Source: Jacaranda mimosifolia
Taxonomy: Eukaryota > Streptophyta > Magnoliopsida > Lamiales > Bignoniaceae
DNA length: 64,000 bases
Direction of reading: 5' to 3'
Assembly: GCA_018894105.1 (NCBI GenBank)
Contig: CM032129.1
Coordinates: 32,629,468-32,693,467, forward strand
Part shown: positions 49,638 through 64,000 of the stretch, piece after piece
Layout: each line of letters opens with the position of its first letter
Position numbering within the stretch: the stretch's first letter is position 1
Position numbers and translations under genes: made by a program
The notes under the pieces: generated by a model
What the model was told of the DNA's origin: nothing
Databases searched by the model: none
Seen by the model: the letters and a program-made list of their open reading frames with translations, nothing else

Positions 49638-51416
49638 TCAAGAAACTTTATTGAGCTTGTGACTTGCACACAATGAATTCTCACTACAGAATGCGACACC
49701 ATAGTACCAAATTGGATAGGATATATCCTGCTTTCTTGATTGGAACATATCCAATCCTTTCAAGTTCAAGGGCACGTGCTTCACCCAGGTGTCAACTTGG
49801 AAAGCCCCTCTGCATATAAAAGAAAACAATTAATAGATTTTATTATGCACTTCAAGTCGAAAATTCAAATTAAAGACTTTTGGCTGTAGTTCTAGCCTAA
49901 AAATTAAACCAAGTTATGCTTCAAACTAGTGCCAACATATTTGGGCTGTCAGTCCCACATCAGTGAAATAAATAACTTGTAGTCTCTATATATAGTTTTG
50001 GGCAATCCTCACCTATTGAACTAGCTTTTGGGATTGAGTTAGGCCCAAGATCCATTCCTTAACAAGGGCACCAGGCAAGTAGCTCAAAATGCTTAAACAT
50101 GCCGGCTAATTAACACTAGTACTATATCCCAGACCTCAACCAGTTTTGACAGGTTTTAGAAACTCCTGTGCTCTTACACATGACATCCTTGTTGCTGACA
50201 CTTTACTATCTATGGCACATTATGCATATACAAACCAATTACATTTATAGAACCAAAAAGAGCGACTTAATACAACCTAAAAAGACACAGAACAGAGAGG
50301 ACACAAGACAGTTAATTTGATAAAATCCAAGTAAATCTACTTAAAATATCAGTGGAAACAAAGACAAAGAATAGAGTCAAGTTAAATTTAAATATATAGA
50401 TAGGTAGATAGATAGATAGATAGATCAATGTTAGGACCCTTTGGAGGAAAGGAGAGGGGGGGGGGGGGGAAAAAAAAGAGGTTTTTAAAAGAGAAGGAAC
50501 AGGGGCATAATTTATCATGGACAACAATGACATCTTTGATACATTTCACCGGTTTTACAGAATCCTGAAAAGAGATTGTTGATATTTCCAATTACCTGTT
50601 CTTATGTCATTTACTGATGGCCATTACTTGATCCTCAGATAAGTTAAAAAGTAAAAGATCTTTTCTTTAAGTATATTGTATTCCACAAGAGATAGATAGG
50701 ATATTGAAAACGGCAATATAAAAATCAGTAAGAAGCTCCATTTCAATCTTCTCAATCTCAAACCATCAATTCACCATTGCTCATCCAACAAGATACAGAT
50801 TCTTCTTTTGAGAAGTTTTTATACAATACACAGATATTGAAATAAGTCATATAAATTTCAGCGCAAATAAGAAAATTTAAGAGTCATGATCATTTAAGCA
50901 GAAGGCATAAGTTTGTGTACAGGACTAAAATCTGTGCACGGAAATCACATATGGAGAAGAATCCCCCACTTGTCAAGTTCTCAGGCTTCCAAAGAAAGGA
51001 ACTACGCTGAAATTTTGCTAGCCAAGCAAGATTTTCTTTTCAATTTTTAACTCTTACCTGATAGTGCAATATCAGCCATTATCAACATACAGCAGGCAGC
51101 TAAAGGCAGGTTTCATGCAGAACCAGAAAAGTTCAGAAATCAAAATTTTCGATGCCAACAAAAAGGAGATCTCTAGTTGATACCCATTTCCATCCATATG
51201 TAGACACATAGCACCGTCAGGTCCCAGTAATAAAGCTAGCTTCCTGTATGGTCCCGGCTGAAAAACCAACATCATTGTCAGATAATAAATTCAAAAAGTA
51301 AGAGGCGGCAGAAACAGCTAAAAATGATTAAAACTTTGGAGAACGACTAATGACTCAATTTAAGTCTTAAATAAATGGGTAACCTCATCCAGTGCCAAGC
51401 ATAGAGCTATAAACTT
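49638..51416 (-). CDS. 3' exons of an unidentified gene
   Basis: Three exons join in frame on the minus strand: 51416-51384, 51257-51184 and 49809-49638. Together they give at least 92 residues ending at a stop. Landmarks are FIALCLALDE, PGPYRKLALLLGPDGAMCLHMDGN, FQVDTWVKHVPLNLKGLD and YPIWYYGVAFC. Each acceptor is good (CTAATAC branch site then GGTAG; TTTTTCAG; TATATGCAG). The first two junction phases agree, and the middle donor (ATGG|GTATC) is weak. I do not recognise the family. The 5' exons are not found. A candidate first exon, MGIDQDCL at 53071-53048, has a good acceptor before it and a GTTAGT donor after it. If so, the plus-strand gene at 51520 lies within its intron. Confidence 0.5.
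49940..50050 (-). repeat. Dispersed repeat (third copy of the 2755 family)
   Basis: GTCCCACATCAGTGAAATAAATAA, TCTATATATAG and GAACTAGCTTTTGGG match in reverse the blocks at 2755-3100. It sits in an intron of the unidentified minus-strand gene. Confidence 0.55.
50397..50475. repeat. (GATA)n and poly(G)/poly(A) tracts
   Basis: Six GATA-type units (50399-50424) are followed, 30 bp on, by a run of 13 G and then 8 A. Confidence 0.85.
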
Positions 51417-51519
51417 CTACCAGGGCACAGTATTAGTTGTCTGCAACTCCCACTTCCTCTCCAAGCACACTATCTTGTGTCTCTTCCAACTTGTTAGTTT
51501 TGAAACACTTAAAGAGAAA

Positions 51520-52080
51520 ATGGCAAATGCCCGTATTGCCAGATTTATTACTGAAGTGGCCCCTCCACAGTTCATAAGCGTTATGAGGCACCGGACATCA
51601 AAGGCGCTGGACACCATACACGAAGAGGAGAAAGAAGCTGGCGGAATTGATTCTCTTTCTCTGTCAAAACACACTATGTTGCCATCATCCTCTCATACTG
51701 CTTCTACTTCTCTTAATACAACCAAGACTAAGCAGCTGCTGAAGGACGTTCAGAGGTCTTTATCTGTCTTTCGTGAGTAAAACATGCTTTTCAAGCTTAT
51801 CTGCAGGGCATGCAAGTTCAGGCATCAGACACCTCATTTCCACTTTTTCTGTCTGACTAGTCCGCTGGTTCTCTATGTGTTCAAATTTTGCAGTATGCAA
51901 AATTTGGATCAGTAGCAAAAACTTGCAGAGACTGTACTCAAATTAGCAATCATATATTTTAGTGAAATGAGTACTTGTATGTTTCATTGTAATTCATGTA
52001 TCTTGCATTTCCCAGATATCAAAAAAGATAAAGAAACAGAAGCCTTCGTTTCTGAGGTCGTTTCTGAGGTAGAAAACTAA
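51520..52080 (+). CDS. Small protein with EVAPPQF...LDTIHEE motif, optional intron
   Basis: The unspliced frame 51520-51780 gives 86 aa: MANARIARFITEVAPPQF, then RHRTSKALDTIHEE (to residue 36), a Ser/Thr-rich middle and KQLLKDVQRSLSVFRE. The stop overlaps a strong donor (C|GTGAGTAA at 51773). An acceptor (CATTTCCCAG) at 52015 joins in phase and gives a 105-aa form ending EVVSEVEN at 52080. So one of two C-termini is made, depending on splicing. The start was chosen for the MANAR N-terminus; an upstream in-frame ATG at 51475 adds 15 residues. The motif part looks to me like a plant family of small uncharacterised proteins. It has no membrane segment or signal peptide. Confidence 0.65.
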
Positions 52081-53690
52081 ACAAAAAATAAATTAGAAGA
52101 AATCGCAAGCATATTCTTCATACCATAAGTATATGAAGTACAAGTAAAAGAGTGATAATTAGCAAATATGATGAAAAACATAATTCTGAATGTAAAAGAC
52201 TGGAGTACATATGCCACTAAAATCAGGTGTTCGCACCACTTTTATGGATTGCAGATGATCAGGTAGAGTCTTTGTCCAGTCACAAGAACAAAGGACGCTA
52301 AATGAAGATGTGCAAGTTCACTAGGTCCTGGATTAATGGAGCTGATATGCATCAATCCCAAGTAGTATCCAAGAGAAAAAGTTACGACGAGGGATTTCCA
52401 AATTATCACAGGTCCCCCTGGAATTCCTTCCAGAGCCTGTTGAAATTTTTTATGGATTTTTTCATTTACATATTCATACTAAATACCAAGCTAATAAATC
52501 CCCCCTTTTTTCCATCTAATCTCCCAATCAAATTCAAATTTCATGATCTGCAGAGAACAAACAATACCAGGACATTTTGACCGTATCTCAATCCAAACAA
52601 CCCAAAAGCAAAGAAGCAAATGAATAATATTTAATGGATGTTGTTTCTAAAACTAAAAGGTTCATCATTCATGACATTGAAAGACACAAACAATTATCAA
52701 TAACTTTTAACACCCACACACAATGCAGACCTGTTGTTTCTCTTAACATTTCTGAACATTTATTAAAATTACATATTATCCAGACAACACCAAGCTATAT
52801 TACACTACCAAAGCTTCTGAATTACTACTTTATCTTTCAGTCTGTTAGTCATATTACAGCAGAAACCCCTCTAAAAGAAGCAGTTCAAGAACAAACGGAG
52901 TGATCTCTGCTTCAAGAACAAGCATAAAGAAATTGCTGAATAACAGGGCAATAGATAAGGCATTAGTTCATTCAACATCAACTAGAGCCACAATTAGCTG
53001 ATCTTGAACATAATTCAAAGCTTGTAAAAACGCAAAAGTTCACTAACCAAGCAATCTTGATCAATGCCCATTGAAACTCTGCTCAAAGAATAAAAAAGAC
53101 AAATTTGATCAGCTTTTAAGGCTTGAATTGCCCTCAAACTAATCTTAAACACCTGAAAATCAGCTAAAAATCCAACAAATTAAACTGATCAAAACCCTAT
53201 CAACGCGGTATTCAAAAGTAATTATGAAGTGCAGCGATTGAAGCGAATCATCACATAATGCGAGTTTTAAGAAGTGAAACATGATCAGAGAGCTGCCCAT
53301 ATCGAATGAAGTAGAGATAATTGCTCCCAAATAAGATTGGATTTTACCAAATTAATTTTAATTGGAGGGATAATAAATATTTAAATCAATATGAAAAACA
53401 AATACATGTAATTTCCACAGTAAATTAATCACATGCTACCTTCATATATTTATTTATCATACCAATTAAATTATATTATAATAATAAAATATTATATAAA
53501 TTATTATATAATAAATAATAACGAGATAACTTAAAAATTCACATACCAGATTTCTAATATACATTCCCTACCAATTATTTTAGCATAAATTACTGTATTG
53601 TCCCCTTCTAATTGCGTTGGGCTGGACTGTGAATGGGCTTCATCATTGCATAAATTGGGCCTCCATGGGAGCCCAATTTCGACTCATTTA
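52081..53690. other. Intergenic or 5' region of the minus gene
   Basis: Apart from the possible first exon at 53048-53071 and a donor CAG|GTGTTTAAG near 53150 (minus), I cannot assign exons. Several open stretches lack conserved-looking protein. Confidence 0.4.
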
Positions 53691-53697
53691 AAATTAA

Positions 53698-54035
53698 GAG
53701 AGTGTTTGGGTGTTTGAATGAACTTTTTTAGAACATTTTATAAAATATTTCTAATCATACAAAATGCTAAATCTTATTTTAAAATATTTTTAAAAAAATG
53801 AGAACGTATAAATATTAGTAATAGTAAATTTTAGTGAATTTGATTGGCATTAAATGAACTTTTTAAAATTTTAAATTAGTAACTCTTTACTTTAAAAAAA
53901 AAAACTTATAAGATTCTAACGTATTATTTTAAAATTTTACAAAATTTATCCAAAAAAAATTATCAGAACACTTCATGATATTCTATAAACTTTTAAAATA
54001 TTTTTAAGTGCTTATAAATTCATCCAAATACTTTC
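53698..54035. mobile_element. MITE family A, copy 7 (diverged)
   Basis: Left end GAGAGTGTTTGGG after TAA. Right end CATCCAAATACTTTC, followed by TAG, probably a mutated TAA. The interior is strongly decayed. Confidence 0.65.
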
Positions 54036-54455
54036 TAGAAATAGATTTTATGTTGAGTTTGGATCGACAAAATTAATTTTTTTTAGAATGACAAAAAATA
54101 TATTAATTATATCATTATACCAAAATATTATTAATAAAGCTAATAGTGCATTTATTATGTAACTATCAAATATCATACATTTATTATTCAAATAAAAAGT
54201 AAGTACAATCAATGAACCTAAATCAAGAGATATAATTTAATTAAGGAAATTGGCACCGGTAAGGAAGCACCCGATATTCAAATCCAAGAATTTTGAATTG
54301 TAAAGTTTTGAAATCGATCTTGTCACTTAGATAAAAGTTCATTAGTATGAATTAAGCAAATAACTATCTTGTGAATTTTAAATGTGTATAGTAATTAAGA
54401 ATAATTACTAGTTGATTTGAAATCTGTGATTTGACTTGAAATAATGCAAATAACT
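54036..54455. other. AT-rich intergenic DNA
   Basis: No recognisable gene or element. Confidence 0.5.
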
Positions 54456-54458
54456 CTA

Positions 54459-54803
54459 GGGAATGTTTGGTTATGCTTTTTTTTGTGTTTTTGTGATTTT
54501 ATTATGTATCTTAAGAGAATAAGTTATTAGAAAATATAAAAATTGTTATTTTTTGCTATGTTTTAGAGGAGACATTTTTTACTGTTGCAATCAAATCAAT
54601 ATTTTTTTGCTGAATTTTTTGGGTGAAAATGAAATTAAGTGATTTTTTTAATGTTAGAATAATAATAAAATATATATATGTATATATATAATATGTATGT
54701 ATATATTAAAAAAATATGTATTTTGGAGTGAAAATGAGGATATATTTGAATACATTTCCCCCAAAACAATGTTGTTCTGGGAAAAACATAACAAAACATT
54801 CCC
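54459..54803. mobile_element. MITE family B, copy 5
   Basis: Ends GGGAATGTTTGGTTATG and CATAACAAAACATTCCC. Flanks are CTA and TTA. Same orientation as copy 2 (21655). Confidence 0.75.
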
Positions 54804-54971
54804 TTAATATATTGTGAATCTTAAATGTGTGTAGTAATTAAGAATAATTATTTTAATGTATTTGGAAATTCTAGATCCTAGATCACAGGCTTGTATGTCT
54901 AATTAATAATACCCAAATAATGTGTAAATCTTATTCTTAATCATGGTGGAACTTATAACCATGGTAGATTA

Positions 54972-55441
54972 TGGCAATGTCTGGTTATGTTTTTTGTGTA
55001 ATTTTAATATGTGTTTTGAGATAATGAAGGTTGAAAGTGAGATTGAAAAATGTGAAAGTTGTGTTGGGAAATATAATGATTTTTTGGTTATGTTTTGGAG
55101 AATAGTTAAAAATTGATTTTGGAGAGTTTTGGTATACTTGTTTATATTTTGGGGAGAATTTTTTTTTTTACTGTAATGGTCAGTTCATGCTTTTTTATTA
55201 GGTTTTTAGAATAAAAATAGAATTGAGCAATTTTTTTTTATTGTAAGAATAGTAATAAAATATAAGTGATATATATATATATGTATATATTGAAAAATGA
55301 AAAAAAATTTGAGAAAAATGAAGATTTGAAAAGGGTATTTCGGAAAAATCTATTTTAATATTTTGAGGAAAAATAAGTGCATGTTTGGTTATATTTCTCT
55401 AAAACAAAATTAGTTTGGCAAAAACCTAACCAAACACTCCC
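54972..55441. mobile_element. MITE family B, copy 6, enlarged
   Basis: Starts TGGCAATGTCTGGTTATG after TTA and ends CCTAACCAAACACTCCC. It is about 120 bp longer than the others, partly from an internally repeated GGTTATGTTTTGGAGAATAG segment. A second GTTTGGTTATAT near 55384 is inverted to the end. Confidence 0.65.
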
Positions 55442-55666
55442 CATATTATTATCCACTTCAAGATTAAAGGATTCTTTAGTTTAAATAATATTATATCTAG
55501 TACAATTATTGATGCCTAGTTGGCAAAAACAAATGCCAAAAAGTCTTTGTTTTATTCAAGCATGTCCAAATCTATATATGTCTCATGATGGACAAATTGT
55601 AGTTTAGTAGTAAGATAAAACTTTTTCAAACAATCAATCGAAGATTTGAATTTCATAGGGAGTTAG

Positions 55667-56447
55667 GAGGAGTTTGATGCCAACCGGTTGGGTGGCACCC
55701 AACTCCTCCTTGAAGTTGCCACATGTCATGCGGCAGTTTTTGTTTTTTTAATATTAATATAATTATGATAGTTGTAGGTAATTTAATAATAATAATTTAA
55801 TTATTATATCATGTAATTGCAATTTAATACTGGCCAATATGATATAATTGGTACAGACCAATTTGAAACAGGTTAATATTATGTCATGTAGTTGTAATTG
55901 GATTTTTTAATATAATTTGATACATGCCAATATCAATACTAATTGTGATTTTGAATTTTAGTGAAAAAAATATAAAACCAAAAAACAAAAACTTTGAACA
56001 TGATAATTTTTCTTAATTTTTAGAAAATTCACAAATTAAACATAGGAACAAAAAATTAAATATAGGATTATTAATAATTAATAACATGTATAATAAAAGT
56101 ATAGTAAATATTTAATACTATAATTTATAATAATTTTATTTGTTACCATATAAATATCATTTATTTTTTTAATAGTGATGGACTTAAATATAATTTTTAT
56201 AATTTTAATAACAAGGGTATATGACAATTTAACCACATGATATAATATTGGTTTTTTTTTTATCAAATTGCAATTGTATGACATAATAATTAAATTATTA
56301 TTATCAAATTGCCCACAGCTATCACAATTATATTAATACTGAAACTTCAAAAAGTTAAAAAAAAAAAAAAACAAAAGCTGCCATATGCACATGGCAGCTT
56401 CAAGGAGGAGTTGGGTGCCCACCCAATTGTGTGGCATTGAACTCCTC
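55667..56447. mobile_element. Mutator-like foldback element, perfect 9-bp TSD
   Basis: GGGAGTTAG lies immediately outside both ends (55658-55666 and 56448-56456). The ends GAGGAGTTTGATGCC and GGCATTGAACTCCTC begin inverted arms of roughly 190 bp each. The complementary blocks include CCCAACTCCTCCTTGAAG, CAGTTTTTGTTTTTT and TAATAATAATTTAATTATTAT. Only about 400 bp of AT-rich spacer lies between. Nine-base duplications and long terminal repeats are the signature of MULE-type elements. There is no transposase. The frame at 56078-56284 is spacer. Confidence 0.9.
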
Positions 56448-56459
56448 GGGAGTTAGTTG

Positions 56460-57640
56460 GCAACTAGGCATGGGAATAGACTAGGCCGGGCTAGGTTTTA
56501 GCTTAAATAGGTCAGCCTGTTATGCCAAAGCCTAGCCTATTATCTATGATATATATATATATATAATTTTTTTTTAATATATAATTAGGCCTAACCTTTT
56601 TAATAAAATCTAAAGCCTTAGCTTTGCCTAAAAGCCTATTTCTACTAAATTTTCAATTAAATTTGATAACATAAATATAAACTTTTGATATGCTCAAGTT
56701 TGTAATAGAACTTGGTGAAAATTAATCAAAATGTTAAATAAAAACTGCATAATTATGAAAGTTCAAGTCTAAGTATAAAATAATATATTTTCAACAAAAA
56801 ATAATATTAAATAATATAACAGATTCCATAAAGGACTAATTATAGAAATAAAATAAAATTAGTCATTTAATATTATATCACTATCATTGTACTTTTTATG
56901 TAAAAAAAGGATAAACGAGCCGGCCCATTAGGCTTTGCAAGCTTTTAGAAAAATCTAAGTCTAACCTATGTAGTTAGAAAATGATACTTTTTAAACTTGA
57001 CTGGCCTTTTTATTAAATAGATTAGGCTTAGATAGGCTATATAAATAAAATAAACCATAGGCTCCTGACAAGTAGTTTGTCTTATTTTCATCCTATTGGC
57101 AATCAGTCATGATTCTCTTTTTTGAAAAAAGGAGTATAAAATTGCTTCATCGCCTCTTATCCAACGATTGTCAACTTTTATCTCATATCAAAAGAATAAA
57201 ATTTTTTAAAATAATTTATGAATTATTCATCATCTTTCATTTATTGAAAATTTGAAACTTATTTTATAATAATAAATTTTGTATCAATATATGCTGATAA
57301 AATAATATTTTAATAGAGTTGGTTGAGTTGCAAACCAATAAGCAGTTCAAATGGTTGACAATTGTGAGCAATTGGGTTTTGTCAAAAGCTTCAACTATTT
57401 GTTAAAATCAATAGGCCAATAATGTTAGGAATGATAGGAATATAATAATTAATAAATATTCTAAAAGCATTTCACCACTTCACAAATGGAGAAAAGTGCA
57501 ATCTTAATTGTCATTATCGTTTGAAATTTTAATTTTGCATGTAATTAGTAACTGACAAACAAAAAATTACAGCAAAATCATCAGTGAAGTTATGAAGTTT
57601 ATGATTTAGAGTATGATTTTTTTTTATTATATTTTATATG
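56460..57640. other. Intergenic DNA with a degraded GCCTA-rich repeat
   Basis: About 56465-57065 is strewn with AGGCCTA/TAGGCTT words in both orientations, like the subterminal regions of a hAT element, but the ends cannot be fixed. The rest holds nothing recognisable. Confidence 0.4.
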
Positions 57641-57652
57641 ATATTTCATAAG

Positions 57653-58237
57653 TAGGAGTGTAAATGAGATGAGACGATTTGTGAACGGTTTGGGCCCGAC
57701 TCGATAAAAACTTGTATTTAGCTCGATTTTTTTTGAGCTCTAACTGAGTCAATTCGAGCTCAATAATATTCTGCTCAAAAAGCTCGCGAGTCTAAACGAG
57801 CTTTTTTATTATATATACACACACATATATAATTATTATATAGGCTTATATAGAAAATTCTATAAAGATAAGTAAATAATAATAATAATAATTCATTTTT
57901 TTATTTTAGAAAAATATATAACAAAATTATATAAAAAGTTTATAATTATAGATTTTTTTTTAAGTTTAAATGAGCTCAGGTTAATCCAAACCTATACGAG
58001 TTTAAGCTCGAGCTCATTCGAACTTAACGAATCGAGCTTTTCTTCTTTTCTATAATGAGCCTTATCAAGTCAAACTCTGTAATGCTCGTCGAGCCTTTGT
58101 ATATCCCAACGAGCCGAACTTGAGCATGACTGTTTAGGCTCGATCAAATTCAACTCAAACTCGAGCTCGAGAATTAATAGACAAACCAAACTTGAGCCTA
58201 CTAAATTCAAGCTCAACTCGGCTCGTTTACACCCCTA
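57653..58237. mobile_element. hAT-type element, perfect 8-bp TSD
   Basis: Ends TAGGAGTGTAAATGAG and CTCGTTTACACCCCTA. TTCATAAG lies directly outside both (57645-57652 and 58238-58245). Inner parts are rich in GAGCTCGA words. 585 bp, non-coding. Related in design to 19530-19808. Confidence 0.88.
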
Positions 58238-58244
58238 TTCATAA

Positions 58245-59380
58245 GTTATTAAATATTTCATGAATATTCTAATGTTTTTGGAATAAAAGTTTAGATATAA
58301 ATCATTTATTATATTTGTAATTATTTTTTAACCCATAAATAGAACATGTCTAAATCAAAAGATTAAATTTGTCTTTCTTTTTGCACACCACAAAATCAAT
58401 AATTGGATAGAAACAGGACCAAAACTATCTTATTAGATCAAATTTAATGTTTTGGAATATACGGTAAAAGTGTTTTTATTTTCAAAGCTTAATAATGTTA
58501 CATGTCTTTTTCCACAATATGTGAATTAAAACATTCTTTTTCATAATTCAAGAGTAAAATATCATATGTATACACTCATAAATTAATTCGTGTCTGTGGT
58601 AGGTCAATTAAATATATTTAGAAATACTTTATTAAACAGTAATATTAATAATTATAAATAGATACTCACAAATTTAATAAATTTAAATATGTTAAATTCA
58701 CTACAAGGGATCATTATAATTATGTTTACATTTTATTTCTTATTTTTAATTGAGTTTAATACAATTTATTTATTTTAATTATAATCGTTAAATTAGGAGA
58801 AGCGGTCTAATCTCCCAGTCCAACGGTGATGACAATGGCATGACCACTGCACCCTGCCTCATTCGAACCCCACCCAGGCTGACACCACCTCCCTCAGTTA
58901 TCCACTCTTCCTGTCACAATCTGACAATCGTACTCCCTCACGCTACTCATGAATTTGTTTAGCCTTAATCCATGTAATAATCTTTGATTTGAGTCGAGTT
59001 TATTGCCTGCAATCTATTATTTAGCCCTCTTCAGAATTCCCTTGTGCGAAATCCCAAATCGAATCTCATTAAATCTTACTAATCCCGACAGAAATCCGAC
59101 TCACCTTAGCCCCACATCTTCAAAAAACCACTATGTAAAGACAATTATAAAAAAAAAATTCTTGTTTCATCGACACATTCATTAATCTTGAGTTTTTTTT
59201 TCTTTTCCCATTTTTAGCAGTATAGCTATTATTATCCGACGATTACTGATGGACTCTGTGTTATTTTCTTCCGTTTCGAAAAGTTTTTCCGGGTTCTCTT
59301 CTATTTTAGTAAAAATCTTGGCCTGATTTCTGATCGGAATTCTCTTGTTTCTTGTTTCCGTTTTAATTTAGTTAGAAGGA
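58245..59380. other. Upstream region of the CIPK gene
   Basis: 58250-58800 is AT-rich with no feature. From 58800 the composition becomes mixed and C-rich, as expected of a promoter and leader. No single TATA box stands out. Confidence 0.4.
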
Positions 59381-59382
59381 AG

Positions 59383-59436
59383 ATGAATGTGGCAAAGTCC
59401 CAGGTGTGGCAGCCTTGCAAGAAGAAGAGGCTATAG
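59383..59436 (+). promoter_or_regulatory. uORF 1 in the CIPK leader
   Basis: A 17-codon frame (MNVAKSQVWQPCKKKRL) with stop, 174 bp before the first main ATG. It ends well before the main frame, so reinitiation would be needed. Confidence 0.4.
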
Positions 59437-59513
59437 GGTCTCAAGATTCAAGAAAATTCAAGAAAGGGAAGGTTTTTCTATAAAGAGGGAAGGGGGGAGT
59501 TATAAAAGGAAAT

Positions 59514-59567
59514 ATGGATGGGATTTGTATTGGGAAATCGGAGGATCATTTGAAAAGGGAAGCTTGA
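59514..59567 (+). promoter_or_regulatory. uORF 2 in the CIPK leader
   Basis: A second 17-codon frame (MDGICIGKSEDHLKREA) with stop, ending 42 bp before the first main ATG. Short spacing should limit reinitiation at the main start. Confidence 0.4.
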
Positions 59568-59609
59568 GTCGATACATATACATATAGATACAGATACAGG
59601 GTTCTACAT

Positions 59610-64000
<4,391 letters not shown>

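Noticed and set aside
56078..56284. 68-codon Ile/Lys/Tyr-rich frame
   Set aside because: It lies in the AT-rich spacer of the Mutator-like element.
55667..56447. MicroRNA precursor from the long hairpin
   Set aside because: Arms near 190 bp with a 400-bp spacer and transposon-type target duplications fit a foldback transposon, not a conserved miRNA gene.

Overview
This window is nuclear DNA of a flowering plant. The evidence is intron-rich genes with GT-AG (and one probable GC-AG) junctions, plant-specific families (TCP factor with a miR319 site, CC-type glutaredoxin, CIPK kinase, ALA-interacting subunit), an AT-rich background, many small non-autonomous transposons, and a decayed plastid atpB fragment. 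It fits a eudicot; an asterid is my guess only. I reconstructed the exon structures by eye from reading frame, family conservation and splice sites.

Layout. 1-6300: repeats only (tandem duplication, microsatellites, SINE-like pieces, MITEs). 6507-9513 (minus): a miR319-targeted TCP2/TCP24-type factor with a long leader. 9.6-25.6 kb: an AT-rich transposon graveyard with a clean solo LTR at 16627-17322. 26064-26450 (plus): a ROXY-type glutaredoxin, followed by the plastid atpB remnant. 28.2-30.2 kb: a MITE broken by a GC-rich insert, and a hAT-type element with perfect 8-bp target duplications, ending about 240 bp before the ERO1 start codon. 30460-34875 (plus): ERO1, ten exons. 36789-40193 (plus): an ALIS/CDC50 subunit, eight exons. 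41.9-52.1 kb: three small genes sharing a short motif (EVAPP/LPP, then L-[DE]-T-I-x-E-E), plus the 3' exons of a gene I cannot name. 53.7-58.2 kb: MITEs, a Mutator-like foldback element and a hAT element. 59610-64000 (plus): a CIPK23-type kinase, 13 exons seen and cut by the window edge.

The genes do not form one pathway. ERO1 drives oxidative folding in the ER, and ALIS partners P4-ATPase lipid flippases along the secretory route. CIPK decodes calcium signals for potassium and nitrate transport. TCP and ROXY control organ growth. The most interesting items not explained by standard annotation are the three motif-sharing small genes within about 10 kb (one with a possible retained-intron switch), the unnamed minus-strand gene, the GC-AG intron in ALIS, and the two 17-codon uORFs ahead of CIPK.
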